This document shows positions 7,045 through 16,673 of a stretch of DNA of 64,000 bases, piece by piece. The stretch lies in assembly GCF_002305875.1 (NCBI RefSeq), contig NZ_CP022098.1, positions 6,138,001 through 6,202,000 of the forward strand. The letters are read 5' to 3'. The number at the start of each line of letters is the position of its first letter. The stretch's first letter is position 1. Under the pieces are notes generated by a model. That model saw only the letters and a list, made by a program, of their open reading frames with translations, made no database searches and was not told the origin of the DNA. Made by a program: the position numbers and the translations under genes. Origin of the DNA: Cystobacter fuscus (lineage in GTDB: Bacteria; Myxococcota; Myxococcia; Myxococcales; Myxococcaceae).

Positions 7045-9287
7045 CAGAAGGGCCGTGAGAAGAGCAGCCGCACGTCGGGAATGGCCGTGGCCCGCGCGTC
7101 CGTGCGCCACGCCGCCGCCAGGTGCACCCAGTCCCCGAAGTACACCTGCGCGCCCACGCCCAGGCGGGCCTTCATCCAGCCCTCCTGCTTCCGGTACACA
7201 CTCCCCACGTCCGCGAAGGCCCCCACGAAGCCGAACCGGTACTCGCCGCTCGCCAGCAGCGAGACGTCTCCCCGGAACTCCTTGAAGTCATAGCCGCGCA
7301 GCGCGCTCCAGCCGCCCAGCCCCTCCTCCTTCTGCCGGGGCAGGTTCTCTCCTCCCGCGCCGCGCAGGCGCAGCCGCAGCCCCTCGTGGTGTCCCGTCAT
7401 CACGTACAACACGTTGTCACTCACCACCCGCCAGAAGTCGAACCGGGCGTCTCCCCCCAGCTCGGGCTTGCCCACCTCCACCGTCAGCACGTGGCGTGAC
7501 GCCGAGCGCTCCGCCCAACCCCCCGCGTGCCCGAGCAGGGAGAGCTCCGGAGCCCGGAAGAGCGAGCCCACGTCGCGGACGCGATCCGCGTCGCTCGCGT
7601 ACTCCACGCGGCCCACCACCGAGGCCATCTGGCCCTCGTCCACCGCGGAATTGACGAAGGGCGTCACGCCATGCGGCCAGAGCAGGCGGAGGGGAGGGGA
7701 GAGGCTCTGCTGCGAGGAGTACGTGTCCCGGCGGTACTCCGCGCCGAACAGCCAACGCCGCCCCAGTCGCCAGGTGGCCAGGCCCGTGTAGCCCCGGCGC
7801 CGGAAGTACTCCGCGTCCGGACGGTTGAGGAGGGCGGAGTAGAGGGACGAGTCGATCAGTCCGATGCGCCAGCGATCGGCGCTGTCCGTGAAGTCGTGCA
7901 CCTGGAGGCCGATCTCCGCCAGCCCCAGCGCCGGCACCTCCAACTTCGCTCCCACCAGCCAGGACATCTCGCGCTGGCGCGCCGTCTGCTCCGGATCTCC
8001 GGGGACGCGCTGGTTGCCCAACCGCAGGGGCAACGCCAGGGCCGCCTCCAGGGTGGGATGGACCCGATCCCGTGCGTCCCACAGCTTCAGCGAGCCCCAC
8101 AGCGCGGGCGCAAGGCCCGTGACCGGGGTGTGCAGGAGCGCCGGCCTCAAGGAGAGTTCCTGGCCCCGCGGGTGCATTCGCACCAGCACGCGGTTGCTCC
8201 GACGCGCGAAGTTCGGGGCTTCGTCCCGCCTCCGCCGGGAGCGGGCCCCCGACGTCTTCATCCGCGAGGGCCGCGACCCCTCCCCGGGGCGGTAGTGACG
8301 CGTGCCATCCGCCTGGCGCTCCTCCACGAAGCGGACCGACGTCCGCGGAAAGGCCTTCACCTCCTCCAGGGACAGGAAGGGCAGTCGCTCCTCGAGCCGG
8401 ACCTCGGCGCGTTTGAGATCGCTGCGCAGCAGGGGATCCCCGGGCTGGATGCCCAGCGCCTCGCGGACTCGCGCCGCCACGTCCTCGTCCACACCCTCCA
8501 CCTCCACCGCATCCACGAACCCCGTGTCCACCCGGAGCACCAACTGGCCGTCCGGCGAGAGTGTGGCGTCGAGGCTCGCGAGGACATCGCCCCGGTCCCG
8601 GAGCCGCTTCACCACCCGCTTCAATCCCGCCGACAATCCCCTCCACGCGAACCCCGGATGGAACTGGCCCTCCGAGGACGAAGCCCACGGCCGGTCAGGC
8701 CCGAACCCGATGCGCACGTCGACCGGGTCGTCCTCGTCTTCGTCCTTGTCCTCGTCTTCGTCCTCATCGTCCTCGTCGTCCGAGCCCTGGCGAGGCTGCT
8801 GGAAGAGTTCATCCTCCAGGTCCTCGAGTTCCCCCTCGTTCACCCCCTCGATGACGACGCTCGTGATGAAGGGCTGCTCCTCGAGGCTCACCACCAACAC
8901 CGGAGCCGAGCCCTGCGCGAGCCTCACCGTGGAATCCACCTTCGAGAACAGTCCCGTGCGCGCGAGCCGCCGGACCAGGGCGCCCGCCTGGACCGAGGAC
9001 AACGAGCCCTGGAGGGGAACATGCGCCAGTTCGCGCACCTGGGGCTCCGTGAGGTGCCGCAGCCCCTGGAACTCCACGGCCGCCAGCGCGTGCTCCTCGC
9101 CGAGGATGCTCGAGCGTGGCGTGGCGAGCACCTTGGAGTCCTCCCCAGCGGGGGATGACCCGGCGGAGGGTGGGGCCTGGAGCGGTGGAAGGGGGACGGG
9201 GGGCGCGGAAGACTCGGCGTTGTCCTGGGCCAGGGCCCCCGAGGGAAGCAGCGTGAGGAGGAGGAGGCGATACGCGGTTCGGGTCAT
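7044..9287 (-). CDS. Omp85/BamA-TamA-type outer-membrane protein with an acidic insert
   Basis: A 747-residue protein from ATG 9287, placed at the signal peptide MTRTAYRLLLLTLLPSGALA. POTRA-like modules follow (ALAAVEFQGLRHLTEPQVRE..., and LVVSLEEQPFITSVVIEGV). The last 300 residues are amphipathic strands ending in LLFSRPF, the terminal Phe of a Bam-inserted barrel. Between POTRA segments, near residue 180, lies a run of about 22 residues that are almost all Asp or Glu, which is unusual. It is co-directional with the two-component pair upstream (145-base gap) and coupled to the DUF4390-like gene. It likely acts in insertion or export of envelope proteins. Confidence 0.75.
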   Translation of the reverse strand: MTRTAYRLLLLTLLPSGALAQDNAESSAPPVPLPPLQAPPSAGSSPAGEDSKVLATPRSSILGEEHALAAVEFQGLRHLTEPQVRELAHVPLQGSLSSVQAGALVRRLARTGLFSKVDSTVRLAQGSAPVLVVSLEEQPFITSVVIEGVNEGELEDLEDELFQQPRQGSDDEDDEDEDEDKDEDEDDPVDVRIGFGPDRPWASSSEGQFHPGFAWRGLSAGLKRVVKRLRDRGDVLASLDATLSPDGQLVLRVDTGFVDAVEVEGVDEDVAARVREALGIQPGDPLLRSDLKRAEVRLEERLPFLSLEEVKAFPRTSVRFVEERQADGTRHYRPGEGSRPSRMKTSGARSRRRRDEAPNFARRSNRVLVRMHPRGQELSLRPALLHTPVTGLAPALWGSLKLWDARDRVHPTLEAALALPLRLGNQRVPGDPEQTARQREMSWLVGAKLEVPALGLAEIGLQVHDFTDSADRWRIGLIDSSLYSALLNRPDAEYFRRRGYTGLATWRLGRRWLFGAEYRRDTYSSQQSLSPPLRLLWPHGVTPFVNSAVDEGQMASVVGRVEYASDADRVRDVGSLFRAPELSLLGHAGGWAERSASRHVLTVEVGKPELGGDARFDFWRVVSDNVLYVMTGHHEGLRLRLRGAGGENLPRQKEEGLGGWSALRGYDFKEFRGDVSLLASGEYRFGFVGAFADVGSVYRKQEGWMKARLGVGAQVYFGDWVHLAAAWRTDARATAIPDVRLLFSRPF

Positions 9288-9432
9288 GAGGACAGGACTG
9301 AGCAGGAGGCATTCCAACGCGAGGGAGCGCGCAACCCCGCGAAACCAGGGCTCCCGCCGCGCGAGGAGGATGTGGATTCCACATCGTCGATGTGCCCGGG
9401 CGGATGTGCGGATGACATCCCGACGTCCCGGA

Positions 9433-10818
<1,386 letters not shown>

Positions 10819-10827
10819 GGCACCACT

Positions 10828-12018
10828 CTACCCCAGGGGCAGTTCCACGAGCGCGAGCGTGCCGCCCTCGGGCAGGGGCTCCAGACGCAGGGAGCCCCCG
10901 TGCTCGTGGGCGATCTTCTGGGCGATGGGCAACCCCAGGCCGCTGCCCTCGGGCTTGGTGCTGAAGAGGCCCCGGGTGAGGGCGTCCCCCTCGACCACCC
11001 GGGTGATGCCCGCGCCCCCATCCCGGAGGAGCACCCGCAGGCGTGAGGGCTGGGTCTCGATGGACAACCGCACGGGCGCGGCCCCGGGGGAGGACGCCTC
11101 GAGGGCGTTCTTGAGGAGGTTGCCGAAGAGGCGGCGCAGCCCGTCGGGATCGGCGGACAGGTGGGGCTCGGGGCCCGCGAGCAGCTCCACGGCGACGGGC
11201 GAGGTGGGCGCGTAGAGGGCGCACACCTCGGCGAGCAGGGGCCGCAGGGCGACGGGCTGGAAGCGCGGCGCGGGAAGGCGGGCGAAGTCGGAGAAGCTCC
11301 GGGTCATCCGCGAGAGCAGCTCCAACTCCTCGTCCAGCAGCGCGACGGCCTCGGCGAGACGCGTGGCGTCGGGGGGCGCGTCCGCTCGCGACAGCCGGGC
11401 CAGGGCGAGCCGCATGGCGGTGAGGGGGTTGCGCAGCTCGTGGGCGAGCGCGCGCGCCACGTCCTGCCAGGCGGCGATCCGCTCGGAGGACTTGAGCCGC
11501 TCGCGCTGGGCGGCGAGCTCCTGGCCCATGCGGTTGAACTGGACGAGGAGGAACTGGAGCTCATCGCGAGCCACGTCGGGAGCGGGCAACTGGCGCGAGA
11601 GGTCTCCTCGGGAATAGGCCCACATGCCCTGGGTGAGGATGGAGACGGGACGGGTGAGGGCCCGGCCGAGGAGCACGGCGGCCCCGGTGAGGGCGGCGGC
11701 CGAGACGAGCAGCAGGACGCCGAACAGCCGGGGCGTCCAGCGCACCAGGGAGCGCCGGGCCAGTTCCGCCTGGGCGAGGTTGAGCCGGGCCTCGTCGAGC
11801 GCGGCCTGGGACTGCTCGGCGGGCGTGGCTCCCGTGGAGAACGCCTCGAGCACCTGCTCCACGGGGGCCAGCGAGATGGACAGCAGCACCTCGAGCCCCT
11901 GCCACATGAGGACACCGAGTGCCACGAGCGGCACCAGGCCCGTGAGGAGCATGACGGTGAGCAGCTGGCGGCGGAAGCGGGCGGGAGGGGGCGCCGGGTC
12001 CTGGACTTGAATCGCCAT
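10828..12018 (-). CDS. NtrY-like membrane histidine kinase
   Basis: A 396-residue protein with two membrane segments (about 20-45 and 98-118) flanking a short periplasmic helix region, then a HAMP-like linker (RPVSILTQGMWAYSRGDLSRQL). The phospho-acceptor His is in ALAHELRNPLTAMRLALAR (about residue 195). The ATPase domain shows the N box NLLKNALEAS, G1 DGGAGI and G2 GSGLGLPIAQKIAHEHGG. It is the first gene of the kinase-regulator pair that precedes the Omp85 and DUF4390-like genes, so it may monitor the envelope; the signal is not evident. Confidence 0.92.
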   Translation of the reverse strand: MAIQVQDPAPPPARFRRQLLTVMLLTGLVPLVALGVLMWQGLEVLLSISLAPVEQVLEAFSTGATPAEQSQAALDEARLNLAQAELARRSLVRWTPRLFGVLLLVSAAALTGAAVLLGRALTRPVSILTQGMWAYSRGDLSRQLPAPDVARDELQFLLVQFNRMGQELAAQRERLKSSERIAAWQDVARALAHELRNPLTAMRLALARLSRADAPPDATRLAEAVALLDEELELLSRMTRSFSDFARLPAPRFQPVALRPLLAEVCALYAPTSPVAVELLAGPEPHLSADPDGLRRLFGNLLKNALEASSPGAAPVRLSIETQPSRLRVLLRDGGAGITRVVEGDALTRGLFSTKPEGSGLGLPIAQKIAHEHGGSLRLEPLPEGGTLALVELPLG

Positions 12019-12066
12019 ACGGCCCTGTAGCTGGCTTGACGGAGTGCGTCCACTCCACGACGCGCC

Positions 12067-13296
12067 CTACCGCCCCCGGATGATGGAGAAGGTCTCTCGA
12101 ATATCCGCGATGTATGCTCCCGGATTCTCCCAGGGGCCGAAGTGACCGCCACGCTCGTGGACCTTGATGTTCACCGGGTTGAACCAGTGGCTGGTGGGAC
12201 CCGAACGGAACATCTCGACGCGGTTCTCCTTCGTCGCTCCTGGAGGGTAACTCTCACTCAGCAGGAACGTGAAGCCCGCGGGCGTCTCGATCTGCGGTCG
12301 GCGATCGTGCGATGGCTTCCATTTATAGAGATTGGCATTCTTGTACGCCCGGATCGATGACCCGATCGTCTGCGTCACCCAGTAAATCGTCGCGTGGGTG
12401 AGCACCTCATCCTTCGAAAAGCGATCCTCGAGGTCGACGTGATGGTCACTCCAGCTGTGCCACCGCTTGAGAAGCCAGGCGAGCAGGCCCGCCGGAGAAT
12501 CATTGAGGCCGTGCGTGATGGTCTGGCCGTCGAGCATGTGCACGGCGACGTGCGAAACAAGAGTGTCCTGGAATCGGAGAATGGCTTGCCGAAGCGCCTC
12601 GGGCGTGCCCGAGGGGATCATCTGCCCCCCAGTGAGATCCCAAGGACGCTCGTCGTCCATGGAATAGGCCGGGATCAGATCGTGGCCAAGGTGAATCCCA
12701 AAGAGCGACGATGCGTATTTGTGGCCAAGCTGACTTGAAATCAGCGCGCCATAGTCGCCGCCGCTCGCCGCATATCTCTCGTAGCCGAGGTACCTGGTCA
12801 TGAGCGTGTGGAAGAGGTCAGCCATCTTCCAGTGGTTGAGATCGCCACGACCTACCGGTGCCGAGAAGCCGAAGCCAGGCAGCGATGGAACAATGACGTC
12901 GAAGGAATTGCGCGGATCTCCACCGAACGATGCTGGATCGGACAGCGGCCTGATGACATCCCGCCACATCCAGAACGTCCATGGCCAGCCATGCAGGAGC
13001 AGGATCGGCGTCGGCGACGGCCCTCGCCCCTTCTCGTAGATGAAGTGCACCGGCGTTCCGTCAATCTCGATGCGATACTGATTGAATCCGTTCATCGCCG
13101 CCTCGGCCGTGCGCCAGTCGAAGCGATCGCGCCAATGCTCGATGAAGGGTTTCAGATAGGCCGTGCTGAGACCATACTTCATGTCGTCATTGTCAAGATC
13201 GGGCGCGAATCTCGTATTCGAGAGACGCTGCCGCAAGTCGGACAGAACATCGTCACCAACATCGATCTGGAAGCGAAAGTCTTCTAGCGAACGCAT
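12067..13296 (-). CDS. Epoxide hydrolase, EHN domain plus alpha/beta hydrolase fold
   Basis: A 409-residue protein taken from ATG 13296 because GGAGA lies 6 bases upstream; ATG 13302 and a GTG at 13338 are alternatives. The N-terminal 105 residues are the EHN extension (FRFQIDVGDDVLSDLRQRL...WRTAEAAMNGFNQYRIEIDG). The hydrolase core has the oxyanion motif LLHGWPWTFWMW, the nucleophile Asp in ASGGDYGALI, and the charge-relay His in HERGGHFGPWENP. The two Tyr expected to protonate the epoxide lie in the cap. It is third in the tetR-SDR-hydrolase operon. The enzyme probably opens a xenobiotic or lipid epoxide to a diol. Confidence 0.88.
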   Translation of the reverse strand: MRSLEDFRFQIDVGDDVLSDLRQRLSNTRFAPDLDNDDMKYGLSTAYLKPFIEHWRDRFDWRTAEAAMNGFNQYRIEIDGTPVHFIYEKGRGPSPTPILLLHGWPWTFWMWRDVIRPLSDPASFGGDPRNSFDVIVPSLPGFGFSAPVGRGDLNHWKMADLFHTLMTRYLGYERYAASGGDYGALISSQLGHKYASSLFGIHLGHDLIPAYSMDDERPWDLTGGQMIPSGTPEALRQAILRFQDTLVSHVAVHMLDGQTITHGLNDSPAGLLAWLLKRWHSWSDHHVDLEDRFSKDEVLTHATIYWVTQTIGSSIRAYKNANLYKWKPSHDRRPQIETPAGFTFLLSESYPPGATKENRVEMFRSGPTSHWFNPVNIKVHERGGHFGPWENPGAYIADIRETFSIIRGR

Positions 13297-13340
13297 GACC
13301 ATTCTCCGAATTCGGGTTCCGTTGGTCTCACTCGGCACGC

Positions 13341-14072
13341 TCAGAGCGTCAAACCGCCATCGATCGTCAGGCTGGCACCGGTCATGTAGCCAGCCTCGTC
13401 ACGGGCGATGTATGCGATCAGCCCGGCGATCTCGTCCTGGTGCGCGACGCGCTTGAGCGGACTCATTTTCGACAGCATCTCGATGGCGCCCGCGTTCATG
13501 TCGGTGTCGGTCGGTCCCGGCTGGACGTTGTTGACGGTAATGCCGCGCGGGGCGAGGTCGAGGGCGATGCCCTTCACCATCGCCGCAACCGCCGCCTTGG
13601 TGAGCTGATAGACGCTCGAGCCGGGGCTGCCGGTGCGGATCGCCACGTTGCTGCCGAGGGTGATCACTCGACCGCCATCCTTCAGATGGGGGACGGTCGC
13701 TTGGATCGCGAGATAGACGCCGCGCACGTTCACGTTGAGCATCAGGTCCAGCTCCTCGAGCGCGACCGCGTCGATCGTCGCCATGCGGAGGATGCCGGCA
13801 TTGACGACAACGACGTCGATTCGACCATACCGGTCGACGGCCTTCGCCACTGCCGCACGGAGCTGGCTCGCGTCTGCGCTGTCCGCCTTGATCGCCAGGG
13901 CGTCGCCGCCCTCAGCGGTGATTGCGCTCACCAGTTCGTTCGCCTTGTCCTCGCGCGACACGTAGGTGAACGCCACCGCATGGCCGTCCTTCGCGAGTCG
14001 CGAGACGGTCGCAGCACCGATTCCGCGCGAGCCACCGAAGACCAGCGCAACTTTGCCCGAAGCTTCACTCAT
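13341..14072 (-). CDS. Short-chain dehydrogenase/reductase (FabG-like), TetR-controlled
   Basis: A 243-residue protein from ATG 14072 (AAAGGAG 7-8 bases upstream). The cofactor motif is GGSRGIGAATV, NNAG is replaced by VNAGILR, and the catalytic set is Ser in ITLGSNVA and Tyr-Lys in YQLTK. The C-terminus MTGASLTIDGGLTL is typical of classical SDRs. It is an NAD(P)-dependent oxidoreductase of unknown substrate. It lies between tetR and the epoxide hydrolase on the same strand and has its own copy of the TetR-type operator just upstream (14085-14106). Confidence 0.9.
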   Translation of the reverse strand: MSEASGKVALVFGGSRGIGAATVSRLAKDGHAVAFTYVSREDKANELVSAITAEGGDALAIKADSADASQLRAAVAKAVDRYGRIDVVVVNAGILRMATIDAVALEELDLMLNVNVRGVYLAIQATVPHLKDGGRVITLGSNVAIRTGSPGSSVYQLTKAAVAAMVKGIALDLAPRGITVNNVQPGPTDTDMNAGAIEMLSKMSPLKRVAHQDEIAGLIAYIARDEAGYMTGASLTIDGGLTL

Positions 14073-14084
14073 CGCCATTCTCCT

Positions 14085-14106
14085 TTGTTGACAGAACAGT
14101 CCATAA
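14085..14106 (-). promoter_or_regulatory. TetR operator copy before the SDR gene
   Basis: Read on the minus strand this is TTATGGACTGTTCTGTCAAC followed by AA. It matches the 14751-14772 site at 21 of 22 positions. It ends 13 bases before the SDR start, so a bound repressor would block initiation there. Confidence 0.55.
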
Positions 14107-14130
14107 CTAGCCAGCCGAAATCCGGCATCT

Positions 14131-14145
14131 CCTGGCGAAGCCAGG
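14131..14145. other. Perfect hairpin between tetR and the SDR gene
   Basis: CCTGGC-GAA-GCCAGG gives a 6-base-pair stem with a 3-base loop, 3 bases after the tetR stop codon. There is no T-run, so it is more likely an RNA stabiliser or weak attenuator than a full terminator. Confidence 0.35.
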
Positions 14146-14148
14146 TCT

Positions 14149-14733
14149 CTACTTCGCCCGGAGGCGATCCACTGTGAAACGTGCCAGGCCGTGGAGGTCC
14201 TCGGCCCCAGCCCCACCTCGGGCCGCCACCTGCAGGCCCGTCATCGTCATCTGGATGAAGGCGGCCGCCTCCGCGGGCTCCAGGCTACTGTCTATTTCAC
14301 CCTTCGCCTGGCCTTCGCGTATCCGTCCCACCAGACGCGCGTGCAACACGGGGGAGATCTTTTCCCGCATTTCGACGAGCTCGGGGTCCGTCGTCCCGAA
14401 CTCGCCCACCGACCCGACGCCCATGCAACCGAGTCTGCGCCGCGCGTCGTCCTCCGACACCAGCCCGACCAGAAGGTCCAGGATGCCGTCAAGCGGCGAC
14501 GTCGGGGACGTCAACCGCGCGAGATGCCCGCTCGTCGTGTTGCGCTGATAGGTGCGCAGCGCCTCGAGGTAGAGCTGACGCTTGTCACCGAAGGCGTTGT
14601 AGAGGCTCTGTCGACCGATCCCCATCGCGTTCAGCAGATCGTCGGTCGAGGTCGCCGCGAAGCCCTTCGACCAGAATACGTCGATGGCCTTCTCCAAGGC
14701 GACGTCCCTATCGAATTCCCGTGGCCTGACCAT
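14149..14733 (-). CDS. TetR/AcrR-family repressor
   Basis: A 194-residue protein from ATG 14733. The N-terminal helix-turn-helix is classic: DVALEKAIDVFWSKGFAATSTDDLLNAMGIGRQSLYNAFGDKRQLYLEAL. The C-terminal ligand domain has a Cys in RRLGCMGVGS and ends DLHGLARFTVDRLRAK, the layout of the TetR group with a C-terminal domain like that of YcdC/AefR-type regulators. It is the first gene of the operon with the SDR and epoxide hydrolase. Identical operator-like sequences lie before its own start and before the SDR, so it probably represses itself and the enzymes until a ligand binds. Confidence 0.92.
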   Translation of the reverse strand: MVRPREFDRDVALEKAIDVFWSKGFAATSTDDLLNAMGIGRQSLYNAFGDKRQLYLEALRTYQRNTTSGHLARLTSPTSPLDGILDLLVGLVSEDDARRRLGCMGVGSVGEFGTTDPELVEMREKISPVLHARLVGRIREGQAKGEIDSSLEPAEAAAFIQMTMTGLQVAARGGAGAEDLHGLARFTVDRLRAK

Positions 14734-14750
14734 GACCGTGGATATAGGGG

Positions 14751-14772
14751 TTATGGACCGTTCTGTCAACAA
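14751..14772 (+). promoter_or_regulatory. TetR operator copy before tetR
   Basis: TTATGGACCGTTCTGTCAAC followed by AA, 18 bases upstream of the tetR ATG. It is the same sequence as at 14085-14106 but in the opposite orientation. Short arms GAC/GTC give it partial dyad symmetry. Confidence 0.55.
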
Positions 14773-14954
14773 CCCGTTTCTCGGCCTCCCTGCTCCAGCT
14801 GGGGTGCACCCCGCGCGCCGGGGTCGCGTGCGCGGTTTTCCGCGCGAATTCCGGGCCAAAGGGGAGGGGGAGGGCCCGGATCGGGCGCTTGTATGCCCCC
14901 TCGCTGGAGAACTATTCTCCTGGAGGGCGTCATCGTGTCCCGGGAGGGTACCTC

Positions 14955-16271
14955 GTGCTCATTGTCTATCAATCCCTGGAGTCCACGGGTACCAAGGCCG
15001 ACACGGCGGGCACTGCATTGAGTGGCAACTCGTTCAAGAAACGAACCCAGGCCAATGCCCACAAGATGTACCCGATGGATGCCAACCGGGTGGTGACCTA
15101 TCCCCATCCCGTCTTCGATCGCACCCTGGGAAAGGAACTGGAAGAGGACAGGACGATCACCTTCGCCGACGACACCGAATCCAAGGCGTTGTCGAATCGT
15201 TTCAAGAATACCCAGGACCGCAAGGAATTCCTCACCTTCCTGGCGGGCGTCATCGACACCATCAAGAAGAGCACGATGAACCGGGCGCGGGCGCGAGCTG
15301 GGGTCGGCGTTCGCCCGCCCGAGATCATCGTGCTGGGAGAAATCCATGGGAGTGATCTGCAAGGGGAGACCATCGCCGGTTATGAGGTGATCCATGGCGT
15401 GGACCCCACCGGCGATGCGCGCCACCGGTTCACCGTCCTGAAGAACACGTACAGCATCATCGATCCCCTGGACATCAAGATCCATCACCACGCCCCGTCC
15501 GCGTCCGGAACCAACAAGGACGAGAACGCCGTGTGCATGATGCTGGAGTTGATGGGCTGGTTGATGGCTTTCGTCCATACGCCCAATAGCATCTGCGGCG
15601 ACCGGGACGCGGCGGCCAACTACATCAAGAACAACATCCTGCGCACGACGGGCGGCTCGGAACTCGATCTTCTGGTGGGTGACACCAATCAACCGAGCGA
15701 TGACTTCGTCAAGTCATACATGAAGAACAAGTTCGGGGGCCAGGACTGGACGACCAGCATCCACGAGGGGCTGCAAGAGGTTGTCGGATTTGGCGGCCAT
15801 CGGACGTTCAGTCTCTCGGGGACCAACAGTGGGTTTGACACCCATTTTGATATCGCATGCACCCGCCACACGGCCGCCGTCATCCAGAAGGGCCAGGTGG
15901 TCGGCTGTGACCCGGACGACAAGGACTGGAATCCGGTGTTCGCCTTCCATGGCCTGACCGACAAGTTCACCAGGCTCCAGGGCAAGGCGTACGCCTACAG
16001 CGATCACAACGGCATCATCATCGAGGTCCTGCGACGCAAGGATCGGCTGGCCTTCAATCGCATGAAGAACGCCCCCCAGGTGCAGGCGTTCAAACAGCAA
16101 CGAGCCGAGCGGCGTCTCTCCCGGGCCCTGATGATCATGCCGACCGAAACGCCGCTCCTGGGAAAGCGGAGCTTCCATTCGGACGACGCCTTCGGGGACG
16201 AGCACCGCTCGACGGATGAACTTTCGTCCGGCACCCCGCTGGGCTCCCCGATGAAGAAGCTCAAGTCCTGA
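14955..16271 (+). CDS. Endonuclease/exonuclease/phosphatase-fold protein
   Basis: A 438-residue protein from GTG 14955, chosen for GGGAGGG 7 bases before it and because the first strand LIVYQSLESTG follows; ATG 14889 is an in-frame alternative. The ordered EEP motifs are present: acidic GEIHG after PEIIVL (about 127), MAFVHTPNS (about 206), DLLVGDTNQP matching the GDxN signature (about 241) and YSDHNGI matching SDH (about 348). EEP enzymes are metal-dependent nucleases or phosphodiesterases. There is no signal peptide. The C-terminal 50 residues are Ser/Lys-rich and end SPMKKLKS, a basic tail. It stands alone between regulators and an RCC1 gene, and has more Lys/Asn codons than its neighbours. 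Role unknown; an effector-like nuclease is one possibility. Confidence 0.65.
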   Translation: MLIVYQSLESTGTKADTAGTALSGNSFKKRTQANAHKMYPMDANRVVTYPHPVFDRTLGKELEEDRTITFADDTESKALSNRFKNTQDRKEFLTFLAGVIDTIKKSTMNRARARAGVGVRPPEIIVLGEIHGSDLQGETIAGYEVIHGVDPTGDARHRFTVLKNTYSIIDPLDIKIHHHAPSASGTNKDENAVCMMLELMGWLMAFVHTPNSICGDRDAAANYIKNNILRTTGGSELDLLVGDTNQPSDDFVKSYMKNKFGGQDWTTSIHEGLQEVVGFGGHRTFSLSGTNSGFDTHFDIACTRHTAAVIQKGQVVGCDPDDKDWNPVFAFHGLTDKFTRLQGKAYAYSDHNGIIIEVLRRKDRLAFNRMKNAPQVQAFKQQRAERRLSRALMIMPTETPLLGKRSFHSDDAFGDEHRSTDELSSGTPLGSPMKKLKS

Positions 16272-16673
16272 TCTCGGGCGCCACGCTCGCCGCCGCTTCT
16301 CCTGTTCACGCCAGGTCGCGTTCAAGCACGATCTCAGCCTTCTTCCAGGCCACCGAGCCGTGGCACGGCACGGAGCTGTGGCGACTGCGCAGCCCGCGAT
16401 GCGTGACGCCTGGGTGAGCCAGACACCGCATTGGGACCGTGACTTCTGGCACATGTCCTCATGAAGATAGGCATATAGACTGGAGGAGGCTCGATGTGCG
16501 GCTTCCGAATGAGGCACCATGAAGACCGTCCGAGCGCTCTTCGTGGACGCACCAACGTCGAGTTCTTTGGGTTCCTCTCTTTATTTTGGTGAAAGATTGA
16601 GTTACCAGATGGATGGGCCGTCCCTCCATCGCGAAGGTGCATGGCCTCATCCCCTTTGACCAGGAGTCATGCA
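16272..16673. other. Long intergenic region before the RCC1 gene
   Basis: About 400 bases with lower GC than the surroundings, especially 16555-16610. It holds two short open frames: 32 codons at 16494-16592 behind a strong GGAGGAGG site, and 46 codons at 16519-16659. It presumably carries the promoter of the RCC1 gene, but no convincing -35/-10 pair could be picked. Confidence 0.4.
16494..16592 (+). CDS. Possible 32-residue leader peptide
   Basis: ATG 16494 follows TGGAGGAGGCTCG, one of the better ribosome sites in the window, and TATAGA lies 15 bases further upstream. The peptide starts MCGFRMRHHEDRPSAL and ends GFLSLFW. It resembles nothing known and could be chance; it is listed because of the ribosome site. 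Confidence 0.2.
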   Translation: MCGFRMRHHEDRPSALRGRTNVEFFGFLSLFW

